A DNA stretch of 27,127 nucleotides from an uncultured Bacilli bacterium (GCA_934169415.1 CAKPNP010000016.1:1-27127); one strand, 5' to 3'. Positions 9,318 to 16,213 are shown, counted from the first letter of the stretch. Made by a program: numbers and translations. The notes: generated from the letters alone by a model not told the origin.

Positions 9318-10560
9318 CTATTACTCCTTCTAATAAATATATAGTATCTATATTTATTTTTTTAGCAAAATTAACAATATCTTCTTTAGTAACATTCATT
9401 ATATCAACTCTTTCATCTAATAAGTCTAAATTTAAATATTCATGAGATTCAAATATTCTTATTATACTACCTTGACTATCTTCTATTTCTTTTAATGAGC
9501 TTAAATAAGTAACTTTAGCTGACTGTATATCTCTAGATTCAAAGTTACCATTTACCATCTCTTTAATTTCTTTCTTGATAAGTGATAAACATTTTTTAAA
9601 ATCTTCTTTATTTATACCTGCTTGTATCATCATTAGATTATACACTGGCATATATGAGCAGTTTATTGTGTAGCACAAACTATTTTTTTCTCTAACATTT
9701 TTAAATAATTTTGAATCAGGACCTCCACCTAAAATATAAGAATAAATAATTGCTACATACTTTCTTTCAAAATCAGTTAAGTTATTTAATTTAATACCTA
9801 ATTTTAATTTTGATTGTGAAACATCCATTTGTTCAATGTATTTTTTTTCTTTTCTTAATTTTTTATGTTCAAAGTAGTGAGTTGTTCCTGTTTTTTTTAA
9901 TGTATTTACTTTAAAATTAGTTTTAATAGTATCTATAATATCTTCTGTTATATCACCAATTATAAATATATCTATTAAATCACTTTTAATCATTTTTTCA
10001 TAATATTTATATAAATCTTTACTAGTTACATTTTCTAAATCTTCTATATATCCAACTGGATTATATGAAAGTGGACTAACTTTGTCCATGCATTCTAATA
10101 ATCTTTGTTTTGAATATCTATCTAAATCATCTTTAAAAGTTTTAATTTCTTCTGAAACTAATCTTTTAGCCAAATCAAAATATTCGAATTCTTTATTTTT
10201 AATTAATGGTTTAAAAATTAAATCAAGTAAAAAATTTATTGATTTATTATTCATACCATCTTCTGTAAATTTTTCATTTAAAAATATTGAATCTATTGAT
10301 GTTACTATGTAATTACCTGAAAGTGAATTTTTACTTGCAATACTTAAATTATATAAATCTTCAGTAATTATTTCTAATTCTCTTTTTGATTTATAATTTT
10401 CATTTGCTTGAAATAATACTTTTAATAACAAATTTCTATATGTTATATCTTTTTTTTCTACTAGTTTTTTAAAATTTATTCTTACTGTTATAGTTTTAAA
10501 TTTATCAGTATTAATTAAATGTATATTATAAGCGTTAGTAGTGTATTTTTTATAATTCAT
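9304..10560 (-). CDS. ymfF: M16 family peptidase-like protein, YmfF-like (non-catalytic partner)
   Basis: A 418-aa M16-fold protein. At the place of HxxEH it reads VLFQANENYKSKRELE, with no histidine pair, so zinc catalysis is not expected. The second half has the conserved R/Y region (GGGPDSKLFKNVREKNSLCY) found in M16 C-terminal domains that close the peptidase chamber. It is the first gene of a two-gene unit with ymfH (14-nt overlap) and is read divergently from sigK. The ATG is preceded by a GAAAGGA ribosome site. Confidence 0.88.
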   Translation of the reverse strand: MNYKKYTTNAYNIHLINTDKFKTITVRINFKKLVEKKDITYRNLLLKVLFQANENYKSKRELEIITEDLYNLSIASKNSLSGNYIVTSIDSIFLNEKFTEDGMNNKSINFLLDLIFKPLIKNKEFEYFDLAKRLVSEEIKTFKDDLDRYSKQRLLECMDKVSPLSYNPVGYIEDLENVTSKDLYKYYEKMIKSDLIDIFIIGDITEDIIDTIKTNFKVNTLKKTGTTHYFEHKKLRKEKKYIEQMDVSQSKLKLGIKLNNLTDFERKYVAIIYSYILGGGPDSKLFKNVREKNSLCYTINCSYMPVYNLMMIQAGINKEDFKKCLSLIKKEIKEMVNGNFESRDIQSAKVTYLSSLKEIEDSQGSIIRIFESHEYLNLDLLDERVDIMNVTKEDIVNFAKKINIDTIYLLEGVIDEEN

Positions 10561-10669
10561 ATAAACAATCCTTTCTATTTAGTACTTCAATTAATATTAT
10601 AACAAAATAAAAAAAAATTAAAACATTAAAATCATATTTATGTCATAAATTTAATTGTAGAGGTGTGTT

Positions 10670-11365
10670 ATGTTTTTATTTTTAAAAAAATTATTTAAAG
10701 ATTTTTATATTTTTACTGCAGCTTATTCTAACAATATTTTTCCAGATCCATTATCTAAAGAGGAGGAAGAAAAGTATTTAGAACTAGCTCATAACGGAGA
10801 TAAAAATGCTAGAGCAAAATTAATAGAGCATAATCTAAGATTAGTTGCACATATAGTAAAAAAATATGATCATAAAAATAATGAAAGTGATGATTTAATA
10901 AGTATTGGAACCATTGGTCTTATAAAAGGTATTGATAGTTACAGTTATAAACATGGAACTAGACTTACAACATATGCTGCAAAATGTATTGAAAACGAAA
11001 TTTTAATGTATTATCGTTCATCAAAAAAATATAACAAAGATATAAGTATAAATGAATCGGTTGGGTTTGATAATGATGGAAATGAAATAACGTTTTTGGA
11101 TATATTAAAAACTCCTAAACCAGATTTTGCTTTAGATATTTATAATAACGATAATATAAATTTACTTAAAGAATATTTTAATGTATTAACAAAAAGAGAA
11201 AAAGAGATAATAATTAAAAGATATGGACTTAATGGAAATGATGAGGTTACACAAAAAGAAATAGCAAAAGAGCTTGGAATATCAAGAAGTTATGTTTCAA
11301 GAATCGAAAAACGTGCATTAACTAAAATATTAAGAGAATTTAAAATTAAAAATAAGATGAATTAG
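10670..11365 (+). CDS. sigK: Sporulation-type RNA polymerase sigma factor SigK
   Basis: A sigma-70 family factor of 231 aa very like SigK, the late mother-cell sporulation sigma factor. The hydrophobic N-terminus (about 1-20, FLKKLFKDFYIFTAAYSNN) resembles the inhibitory pro-sequence removed by SpoIVFB. It is followed by FPDPLSKEEEEKYLELA and the SigE/SigK hallmark LIEHNLRLVAHIVKKY, then region 2.3-2.4 (DLISIGTIGLIKGIDSY). Region 4 ends with the HTH TQKEIAKELGISRSYVSRIE. The gene is uninterrupted, with no skin-like insertion. An AGAGGTG site precedes the ATG. SigE is the nearest alternative, but the N-terminus fits SigK better. Confidence 0.9.
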   Translation: MFLFLKKLFKDFYIFTAAYSNNIFPDPLSKEEEEKYLELAHNGDKNARAKLIEHNLRLVAHIVKKYDHKNNESDDLISIGTIGLIKGIDSYSYKHGTRLTTYAAKCIENEILMYYRSSKKYNKDISINESVGFDNDGNEITFLDILKTPKPDFALDIYNNDNINLLKEYFNVLTKREKEIIIKRYGLNGNDEVTQKEIAKELGISRSYVSRIEKRALTKILREFKIKNKMN

Positions 11366-11375
11366 TAGGACTTTT

Positions 11376-11697
11376 ATGAAAAAATATTTATTACTTATAA
11401 TATCATTAATAGGTGGTACTAATACAACTAATTATAATTTATTTGTTCTAAGTATTGTATTTCCTATAGTTTGGACTATACTTTATATACTTATGGGAAT
11501 ATCTTTTTATATAGTGTATGGAAAATAGGGGAGAATTAAAATATTTTTACATACAACTAGCTTTAAATTATATGTGGCCTTTAATATATTTTGATTTAAA
11601 GTTACTTGCGTTATTTATTATAATAGCTCTTATGTATAGTGTAATTAAAATGATTAAAGAATTTAAAAATAGTAGTTTAATTGCTTCAAAATTATAA
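11376..11697 (+). pseudogene. TspO/MBR-like membrane protein, frameshifted remnant
   Basis: Two adjoining frames together spell a TspO-like protein. The first (from ATG 11376) gives FPIVWTILYILMGISFYIVY, the family signature for the VWTILY helix, and stops at TAG 11526-11528. The second, one base on, reads YFYIQLALNYMWPLIYFDLK (about 11542-11601), the family QLxLNxxWxPxxF signature, and ends at 11697. A +1 frameshift separates them. The N-terminal helix is also shortened: the usual Pro-rich loop before VWTILY is missing. Degeneration is more likely than programmed frameshifting because no slippery heptamer or pseudoknot is obvious. TspO proteins bind porphyrins and cholesterol-like ligands in membranes. 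Confidence 0.65.
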
Positions 11698-11756
11698 ATT
11701 CTTTATTTATGGCTTATGTTTGCATTATTTTTAAATATTTTATCATTATAAAATAG

Positions 11757-11790
11757 AAAAAATTAACCTATTTAGATTAATTTTTTTTAT
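11757..11790. terminator. Terminator at the 3' end of the methyltransferase-fold gene
   Basis: Imperfect stem AATTAAcCTA / TAGaTTAATT with an A-run to the left and a T-run to the right, so it could act on both strands. Confidence 0.55.
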
Positions 11791-12697
11791 GTACTAATAT
11801 AGAGTCCTTTATTCTATGTTCCATAAATTTTATACCTTGAACTCCAATAAATGAAGATAATTTTACATCATACTCTTTTAATATATCTAATGTTTTTTCT
11901 AAATTATATATTTCTTTGAAATTAGGCTTATACTCGGAATTAATAGTTGTGTCATATAAATAACTAATTAAAATAAGACCGTTTTTATTTAATAGTAAAA
12001 CTAATTTATCAATTAATTTTTTTAAATCATCAACTTTTATATATGTTCCTATATTTGATAGCCATATATTATCAAATTTTTTATTTATAACTATATCAAA
12101 TAAATTTCCTTCTATAAAATTTGGCCTTATACTTTTTATTTTTGCTCTTGTTATTTCATATGATTCTATATTTTTTAAGTATTTATTACAATATTTTATA
12201 ACATTAGTTCTATCTTCATCATTTGAAAATAAATGTCTTATATCCATGGAACTAAAGGTATTAAATAATTCATCCCAAAATAAATAAGATTCATAATCAA
12301 GTAATCTTAAAGTTACTTTAATTTTATCATATATTTCTTTATTAAAAACTTCTTTATTATCATTAAAAACTTTTGGATAATCTTTAAATCTTAAAAATTT
12401 TAAAAATTCATCTAAATCTAATTCTATTAAACATGCTACTTTTAAATAGTAATAAAATTTTGTGTATGGATTAATATCTACAATAGAAATATCACTGCAT
12501 CCATTAAAAATTGCATTAATTGCTTGATCTGATGAAGAACCAACTGTCAACAGTGATTTATTTATTAAATTAAATTTATCTATATATCCAGATATATTTT
12601 CAGTTGTAAAAGGGTATATCAAATCAACTTCATTTTTAGAAATTCTTCCGTAGCACATATTTATTGCATCATTAAGTACTGTATCAAAATATCGCAT
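11777..12697 (-). CDS. Class I SAM-binding fold protein, distantly BtaA/DUF3419-like
   Basis: A 306-aa soluble protein with a recognisable class I SAM-binding core. SLLTVGSSSDQAINAIFNG (about 48-66) resembles motif I, and SDISIVDINPYTKFYYYLK the acidic post-I strand with DINP. FDNIWLSNIGTYI and an NGLILISYLY strand complete the Rossmann order. The pairing of LTxGSSxDQAxxAIxxG with VDINPxxxxYYxLK recalls BtaA/DUF3419 aminocarboxypropyl transferases, but the match is remote and the substrate is unknown. It stands alone with its own upstream region and an AGGTGA site before the ATG. Its base composition does not differ from the neighbours. Confidence 0.6.
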   Translation of the reverse strand: MRYFDTVLNDAINMCYGRISKNEVDLIYPFTTENISGYIDKFNLINKSLLTVGSSSDQAINAIFNGCSDISIVDINPYTKFYYYLKVACLIELDLDEFLKFLRFKDYPKVFNDNKEVFNKEIYDKIKVTLRLLDYESYLFWDELFNTFSSMDIRHLFSNDEDRTNVIKYCNKYLKNIESYEITRAKIKSIRPNFIEGNLFDIVINKKFDNIWLSNIGTYIKVDDLKKLIDKLVLLLNKNGLILISYLYDTTINSEYKPNFKEIYNLEKTLDILKEYDVKLSSFIGVQGIKFMEHRIKDSILVHKKN

Positions 12698-12781
12698 AAG
12701 TCACCTCAAAAATTACTGATTATTATATCACTTAATTATTAATTTTGTAAGTTTTTTTTATTATTTATGTATTATAATTTT

Positions 12782-12812
12782 TTGTACAATATTATTAGGT
12801 TTATGATAGAAT
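12782..12812 (+). promoter_or_regulatory. Promoter of the membrane/coiled-coil gene
   Basis: TTGTAC (12782-12787), 19-bp spacer, TAGAAT (12807-12812) with an extended TG at 12804-12805. Confidence 0.45.
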
Positions 12813-12834
12813 ATATGTAATGAAGGTTTGATGT

Positions 12835-13587
12835 ATGAATAAAGAATATACTTATATAGATGGGAAGGTAATAGTAAAAGATGAAAATGGAACACAAAAT
12901 CTAATTGAATACTATGATAATTTAGATGAAGTATTGGTTCAAGAAAACTTAATTGAAACTATGGAGGATAAAATTTCAAAACTAGAAAAAGAAAGTGAAG
13001 ACTATAAAAAATATAATAAAAAGCATTATATTCCTATTGTGTTACCTCTTAGCATATTAACGACAACAATAGGCATTCCTGCAATAGCTTATTTGTTAGG
13101 TGATACTGATGTTTATGTATCATCAATTAATACTATTTTTGGTCCTACAAATAGAGCTGTTCTTTATAGCTTATCGACTTCTACTTTATTACCATTTATA
13201 TCATTAGAAGAGCTTCGAATGTACCGTGATCATAAAAATTCTATAAAAGAAGAAAAAGGAATAAATAGCGAGCTTGAATTTTTAAAACAACAAATTATTA
13301 TAGAAAAGCAAAAATTATCTGAATTAAGAAAAGAAAAAACCAAAAATAGAGATGATAAAGGATTTAAAAGTGTAGAAGTAGATGATTTAAAAAAATTAAA
13401 AGCATTAAAAAGTTATCTAAATTTATATTATGATTTGGGTTATAATGGTGAAAAATATTATAAGTATTATTTACAAGGTAAATTAGATAATAAATTATGC
13501 AAATATTATAATGATATTGGAATTGAACTTGCAAGAGAATATTTAGAGGAAAAAGTTTTTACTTTGGTAAAAAAAGAAGAATCCTAA
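12835..13587 (+). CDS. Hypothetical membrane protein with flanking coiled coils
   Basis: No family recognised. In the 250 aa an acidic soluble N-terminus ends in a coiled-coil segment (about 40-60), then two hydrophobic helices (about 65-85 and 100-122) form a membrane hairpin. A charged Lys/Glu-rich coiled coil (about 130-170) follows, and a tyrosine-rich C-terminal domain completes the protein. Both ends are predicted to be cytoplasmic. It is the last chromosomal gene before the island and ends in a bidirectional terminator. A GAAGG site lies upstream of the ATG. A scaffold or sensor role would be a guess. Confidence 0.6.
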   Translation: MNKEYTYIDGKVIVKDENGTQNLIEYYDNLDEVLVQENLIETMEDKISKLEKESEDYKKYNKKHYIPIVLPLSILTTTIGIPAIAYLLGDTDVYVSSINTIFGPTNRAVLYSLSTSTLLPFISLEELRMYRDHKNSIKEEKGINSELEFLKQQIIIEKQKLSELRKEKTKNRDDKGFKSVEVDDLKKLKALKSYLNLYYDLGYNGEKYYKYYLQGKLDNKLCKYYNDIGIELAREYLEEKVFTLVKKEES

Positions 13588-13602
13588 AGAATAATAAAAA
13601 AA

Positions 13603-13637
13603 TAAAACTACTCACAATTAATTGAAAGTAGTTTTTA
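13603..13637. terminator. Bidirectional terminator, probably shared originally with tRNA-Lys
   Basis: Stem AAAACTACT / AGTAGTTTT around a 15-nt spacer that can itself pair (AATTAATT). It ends the upstream gene. If the island is removed in silico, the minus-strand tRNA-Lys reads into this hairpin within about 50 nt. Confidence 0.75.
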
Positions 13638-13655
13638 TATTATCTCGAAAAGTTT

Positions 13656-13675
13656 GAGTATCAATCATTCTGGTG
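13656..13675 (+). repeat. Left 20-bp att direct repeat (island attL)
   Basis: GAGTATCAATCATTCTGGTG. First of three direct copies (others at 16045 and 21507). The bases to its left are chromosomal; those to its right begin the element left-end motif. Confidence 0.85.
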
Positions 13676-13768
13676 CTGGTGAAGAAGAGGTTGAATAACT
13701 TTTCTTACAAACAATAACAGACCATAATAAAGTATATCACATTTTCGCAATTTTGTGACATTTTTTGC

Positions 13769-13797
13769 TTGTTTTTATGTTTATTTGATAGTATACT
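13769..13797 (+). promoter_or_regulatory. Promoter of the candidate type I toxin mRNA
   Basis: TTGTTT (13769-13774), 17-bp spacer, TATACT (13792-13797). Transcription would start near 13804, giving a 5' leader of about 58 nt. In that leader ACCTCT (about 13830-13835) can pair with the Shine-Dalgarno region AGAGGAGG, a possible translation lock. Confidence 0.6.
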
Positions 13798-13862
13798 TTC
13801 TATAGGGAATATCAGTTGTTGAGTGTCTACCTCTAATCTTTATAGAGAGGAGGTTTGATAGG

Positions 13863-13955
13863 ATGAAAAAAAGAGTTTTTATTATAAAGATTCTAAGATA
13901 CATCTGTATCATTTTATCACTACTTACCTTATTGGTATTGGTTATAAAAAAATGA
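13863..13955 (+). CDS. 30-aa hydrophobic peptide, candidate type I toxin
   Basis: A 30-residue peptide: basic N-terminus (MKKR), one hydrophobic helix (about residues 13-28) and a Lys-Lys end. This is the layout of membrane-acting type I toxins such as TxpA, BsrG and Fst, though no sequence family is recognised. A near-perfect GAGGAGG site precedes the ATG and can be masked by a leader hairpin. A convergent antisense transcription unit overlaps its 3' end (separate entry). A toxin function is inferred from this arrangement. It lies in the cargo region of element A, where a stabilising addiction module would make sense. Confidence 0.6.
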   Translation: MKKRVFIIKILRYICIILSLLTLLVLVIKK

Positions 13956-14072
13956 CACTCATTCGCTAGAATAAGTGTCTCCAAATAAGTGCCATAAGGC
14001 AATTGTTGGGTAGACATTCAACTCGAGAAAACTGAATGTTCCCTTTTTTATTTTATGCAATTTTTTCTTGCT
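13946..14072 (-). ncRNA. Candidate antisense antitoxin RNA
   Basis: On the minus strand a consensus -35 TTGACA (14102-14107) is followed by TG-A-TAATAT (-10 at 14079-14084, 17-bp spacer), or GATAAT at 14081-14086. A transcript from about 14072 would end at a strong hairpin, GACACTcATTC / GAATaAGTGTC (13954-13979), followed by seven U (13946-13952). The predicted RNA is about 125 nt and its 3' end reaches the last codons of the toxin ORF. It overlaps the toxin mRNA by about 100 nt, like txpA/RatA and bsrG/SR4 of B. subtilis. It contains internal hairpins (for example TGCC-TTAT-GGCA) that could start the interaction. Confidence 0.6.
14014..14055 (+). terminator. Terminator of the toxin mRNA
   Basis: Stem ACATTCA (14014-14020) / TGAATGT (14033-14039), then TCCC and a T-rich tract. 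It gives the toxin mRNA a long 3' region that overlaps the antisense RNA. Confidence 0.65.
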
Positions 14073-14103
14073 AAATACATATTATCATAAAAATATTATT
14101 TTG

Positions 14104-14289
14104 TCAAAAATCTTTATGCCATTGTTTCATTTTTAAACGAGTTTCAATCACACTAACAATTACATTATTAAATGAAGTATCATTTTCTTTAGCTATTTTT
14201 TCAATTTCTTTAACCAAACATTCCTTTAGATATAAACTTTTATAGGAAGATGGCTCTTTATCTTTTGTCTTCTTTGGAACGAATTTCAC
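14104..14289 (-). CDS. Small RHH/CopG-like protein
   Basis: A 61-aa basic protein. The pattern SLYLKECLVKEIEKIAKEND-SFNNVIVSVIETRLK (strand, helix, turn, helix) resembles ribbon-helix-helix DNA-binding proteins of plasmids and toxin-antitoxin modules. The start is GTG (14287-14289) with an AGAGGTGA site just upstream. The antitoxin-RNA -35 box overlaps its stop codon, so the gene and the RNA are closely packed. No toxin partner is adjacent in the same operon; the divergent membrane gene at 14407 is the nearest neighbour. It could be the element's own regulator or a relic of a larger module. Confidence 0.6.
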   Translation of the reverse strand: MKFVPKKTKDKEPSSYKSLYLKECLVKEIEKIAKENDTSFNNVIVSVIETRLKMKQWHKDF

Positions 14290-14406
14290 TATATCACCTC
14301 TCTGTAAATATTTTAATATATAAAATAAAGGATAAACTAGAAGATTCTAATGTGTTTTTTACAAATATATTGTATAATGAAATAGATGATAGGGGGGGTA
14401 AGATTC

Positions 14407-14712
14407 GTGAATGATTTCGAAAAAGCTCAAAAAAATTTAAAAAATGATATGATTGTGTTATTTGTATTAGAATTAATTATTCTTGGTTTTTCAATATACA
14501 CCAGTAACATTAATGTTTTTTCAATTGGGTTTGCAGTATTTTTATTTATAGGATATCTTCTTGCAAAAAGCGGTTCTAAATCAGCTGGAACAATTGGAAT
14601 CATTGTTGATATTTTGATGATGCTTACTATTATTACAGGTGATATAATTGATTTCTTATTAGGTCTATTTGTAGTAATGCATTCTTCAAAATACAACAAA
14701 TCATTTAATTAA
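14407..14712 (+). CDS. Small multi-pass membrane protein (element A cargo)
   Basis: A 101-aa very hydrophobic protein with three to four predicted membrane helices (about 15-33, 36-55, 63-80, 82-95) and an amphipathic lysine-rich N-terminus. No family is recognised. It reads divergently from the RHH-like gene and ends at the conserved element hairpin. The start is GTG 14407, about 9 nt after a run of seven G within an AGGGGGGG ribosome site; the upstream in-frame ATG at 14386 precedes that site and is unlikely. It may be an immunity or toxin component, but nothing in the sequence decides this. Confidence 0.6.
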   Translation: MNDFEKAQKNLKNDMIVLFVLELIILGFSIYTSNINVFSIGFAVFLFIGYLLAKSGSKSAGTIGIIVDILMMLTIITGDIIDFLLGLFVVMHSSKYNKSFN

Positions 14713-14713
14713 A

Positions 14714-14759
14714 AAAACATAATTTTGCTTGAACGAAGAGTTCTTGCTAATTATGTTTT
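14714..14759. terminator. Conserved backbone hairpin, copy A
   Basis: AAAACATAATT (14714-14724) pairs with AATTATGTTTT (14749-14759) around an inner GAAC / GTTC stem. It matches the hairpin at 17659-17705 in element B and marks the end of the cargo region. Probably a terminator or processing structure. Confidence 0.6.
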
Positions 14760-14787
14760 AGGGTTTCAAACTGGATTCCCCTTTGTA

Positions 14788-14830
14788 CACACTCTATTGG
14801 CAGAGCCAATAGAGAAGTGTGTTTTATCTA
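14788..14830 (+). other. Inverted repeat, candidate MobV-type oriT (copy A)
   Basis: CACACT-CTATTGGC / GCCAATAG-aga-AGTGTG, followed by TTTTAT. The junction AGTGTG-TTTT resembles the MobM (pMV158) nick sequence TAGTGTG/TTA next to an inverted repeat. It lies just past the relaxase stop codon rather than upstream of the gene, so the assignment is tentative. Confidence 0.35.
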
Positions 14831-14848
14831 TTGGAAATAGATATCACT

Positions 14849-14872
14849 GACAAGCAAATGCTTGTCTTTTTA
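14849..14872 (+). terminator. Intrinsic terminator facing the relaxase remnant
   Basis: GACAAGC-aaat-GCTTGTC followed by T5. The same hairpin is at about 17794-17815 in element B. The T-run orientation stops plus-strand transcripts from the cargo region. Confidence 0.7.
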
Positions 14873-15485
14873 TATGTCTATATCAAGGTCATTATAATCT
14901 TTATCAATTCCATAATTTTGTTCATAGATATAATTACTTATTTCTTCCTCTCTTGATGTATCATCAGCTATGTCATGTAAATCTGGATCTGGTATTACTT
15001 TTAAAGCCTAATGGTGGTTGATTTGGAATATATCCAGCCTTTACTTCGACCATTCCAAACTTTGTTCGTTCTGAACATTTTTCAATTTCATTTTGTGAAA
15101 CACTACTCATTATTCTCATAACCATTCTACCATTTGAAGTAGTTGTATTAGATTCGTCAGACATACAATCAATATCACAATCATTTACTTGTTTCATTAG
15201 TTTTTCAACATCATAAACACTTCTTGTTAATCTATCTAATTTAAAAGCAACAATTACATTTATTTTTCCATCTCTCATATCTTGCATCATTTCTTGATAT
15301 GCAGATCTTTTATCATTCTTCGCACTTATTCCTGGGTTTTTATATACTTTATAAACTTAATATCTTTTAAACTTACAATACTCAATTAGTCTTTCTTCTT
15401 GTTATCCCATAGAAAATCCTTCTCTTGCTTGGTCCTCAGTAGAAACACGAGCATATATACCTGCCACTCTTACTTTTTCATCCAT
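14870..15485 (-). pseudogene. Serine recombinase fused by deletion to the relaxase tail (element A)
   Basis: From ATG 15483-15485 the frame begins MDEKVRVAGIYARVSTEDQA, the N-terminus of a serine recombinase with catalytic Ser in RVST. Two in-frame TAA stops follow (15402-15404 and 15357-15359), and where B has DEGISAKD this copy has NPGISAKN. The resolvase core (AFKLDRLTRSVYD, NGRMVMRIMSSVSQNEIEKC) continues to about 14991 with a frame change near the end. Directly after the VIPD codons the sequence becomes the relaxase C-terminus (DLHDIADDTSREEEI...), ending at 14870. Compared with element B, about 2.4 kb is missing at this junction. It cannot make an active recombinase. Confidence 0.85.
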
Positions 15486-15503
15486 TTATTTTCCTCTCTT
15501 TCT

Positions 15504-15557
15504 ATCAAAAAAGAGGAGACAAAGCACTAGTTTAAACTAATACCTTTGACTCCTCTT
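15504..15557 (-). terminator. Attenuator-type terminator before the recombinase (copy A)
   Basis: Minus strand: AAGAGGAG-t-CAAAG pairs with CTTTG-t-CTCCTCTT (15544-15557 with 15511-15524) and runs into six U. The loop contains the palindrome TAGTTTAAACTA. It overlaps the leader peptide and precedes the recombinase start by about 20 nt. Confidence 0.7.
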
Positions 15558-15603
15558 TGGATACTTTATTAAGTTGTTTTATATGTAATATATATTTGGA
15601 CAT
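15532..15603 (-). CDS. 23-aa leader peptide before the recombinase (copy A)
   Basis: A short ORF with a strong AAAGGAGG site, encoding 23 residues ending in EESKVLV. Its final codons and stop lie in the left arm and loop of a terminator hairpin upstream of the recombinase. Element B has a counterpart of similar length ending EESRVLV, with a divergent N-terminus. A ribosome-controlled attenuator is inferred. Confidence 0.6.
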   Translation of the reverse strand: MSKYILHIKQLNKVSKEESKVLV

Positions 15604-15690
15604 AGTCTACCTCCTTTAATAAAAGACGGTGTCTCTTTGTCATTTATTGGTTATTGATAATATCACAAATAATTTCAAAATCAATAGGTA

Positions 15691-15962
15691 TTAGTTATTT
15701 TTTAGATAGTTTTCTAAATCTTTTAGTTTTATTTTCTCATTGTAGCCATTTATAAAGACTTCTTCACATTATTCTAGTATTAAGTAATCATTTCCTTTAA
15801 CTTTTAAAATATGAGGTTTTACATAGGCAATATTAGTATTTTTAACTGATTTAATATTACCAGGCATAAATTCATATTTAACACAAGCAAGCCGACATAT
15901 CATATCTATCTTTCTATTAAGTTCTTCCTTATTTTCAAGTTTTTAGTTTCTATCTCAAACAT
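15691..15962 (-). pseudogene. Decayed copy of the element terminal ORF (element A)
   Basis: Homologous along its length to the intact 90-aa ORF at 21152-21424 (same MFEIETKNLK start, RKIDMICR-A motif, and FINGYN-KIKLKDLE-type end). One base is missing near 15927 (TTCCTT here, TTCACTT in B), shifting the frame. A GAA-TAA change creates a stop where B reads Asp-Glu-Cys-Glu. Confidence 0.8.
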
Positions 15963-16044
15963 AATTATCACCCAATATTCAATTTAAGCAGAAAAAAACT
16001 AACATTTCCGTTAGTAATCTATTACTTAAACTCAGGGATTATCC

Positions 16045-16064
16045 GAGTATCAATCATTCTGGTG
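16045..16064 (+). repeat. Middle 20-bp att direct repeat (A/B junction)
   Basis: Identical to the left copy. On its left is the element right-end sequence (CTCAGGGATTATCC), and on its right the element left-end motif (TGTGAAGAAGAAGTCGAATA), so this is the element-element junction and shows both sides of an attP-like site. Confidence 0.85.
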
Positions 16065-16106
16065 CCTGTGAAGAAGAAGTCGAATAACTTTTCTTACAAA
16101 CATTAA

Positions 16107-16130
16107 TAGTTAGTAATAACTTACTAACTA
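16107..16130. promoter_or_regulatory. Perfect 10-bp inverted repeat at the left end of element B
   Basis: TAGTTAGTAA-taac-TTACTAACTA, about 85 bp upstream of the cargo operon -10 box. Element A lacks it at the equivalent place. No T-run follows, so an operator or recombinase accessory site is more likely than a terminator. Confidence 0.45.
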
Positions 16131-16213
16131 ATATAATTGTATCACAATATTTACATTTTTAGTCAATAAAATGTACAATTTTACATAAATATATAAAATA
16201 AAGTAAATGATTA

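Larger units (their letters stand above)
13656..16044. mobile_element. Element A: decayed mobilizable integrative element
   Basis: A 2.4-kb relative of element B in the same orientation, bounded by the 20-bp repeats at 13656 and 16045. Segments shared with B: the left end (about 13656-13711 with 16045-16100), the hairpin/possible oriT/relaxase tail (14714-14990 with 17659-17945) and the recombinase N-terminus, leader and terminal ORF (14991-16064 with about 20397-21526). The part in between, about 2.4 kb in B, is deleted in A. Its own cargo (13769-14712) is a type I toxin-like locus, a small RHH-like protein and a membrane protein. With its recombinase broken it could only move with help from an intact relative such as B. 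Confidence 0.8.

Noticed and set aside
13781..14017. 78-aa minus-strand ORF across the toxin locus
   Set aside because: Antisense to the toxin peptide and made mostly of hairpin and antisense-RNA sequence; no ribosome site or plausible protein character.
14427..14699. 90-aa minus-strand ORF
   Set aside because: Mirror of the membrane protein gene at 14407-14712, which has the ribosome site.
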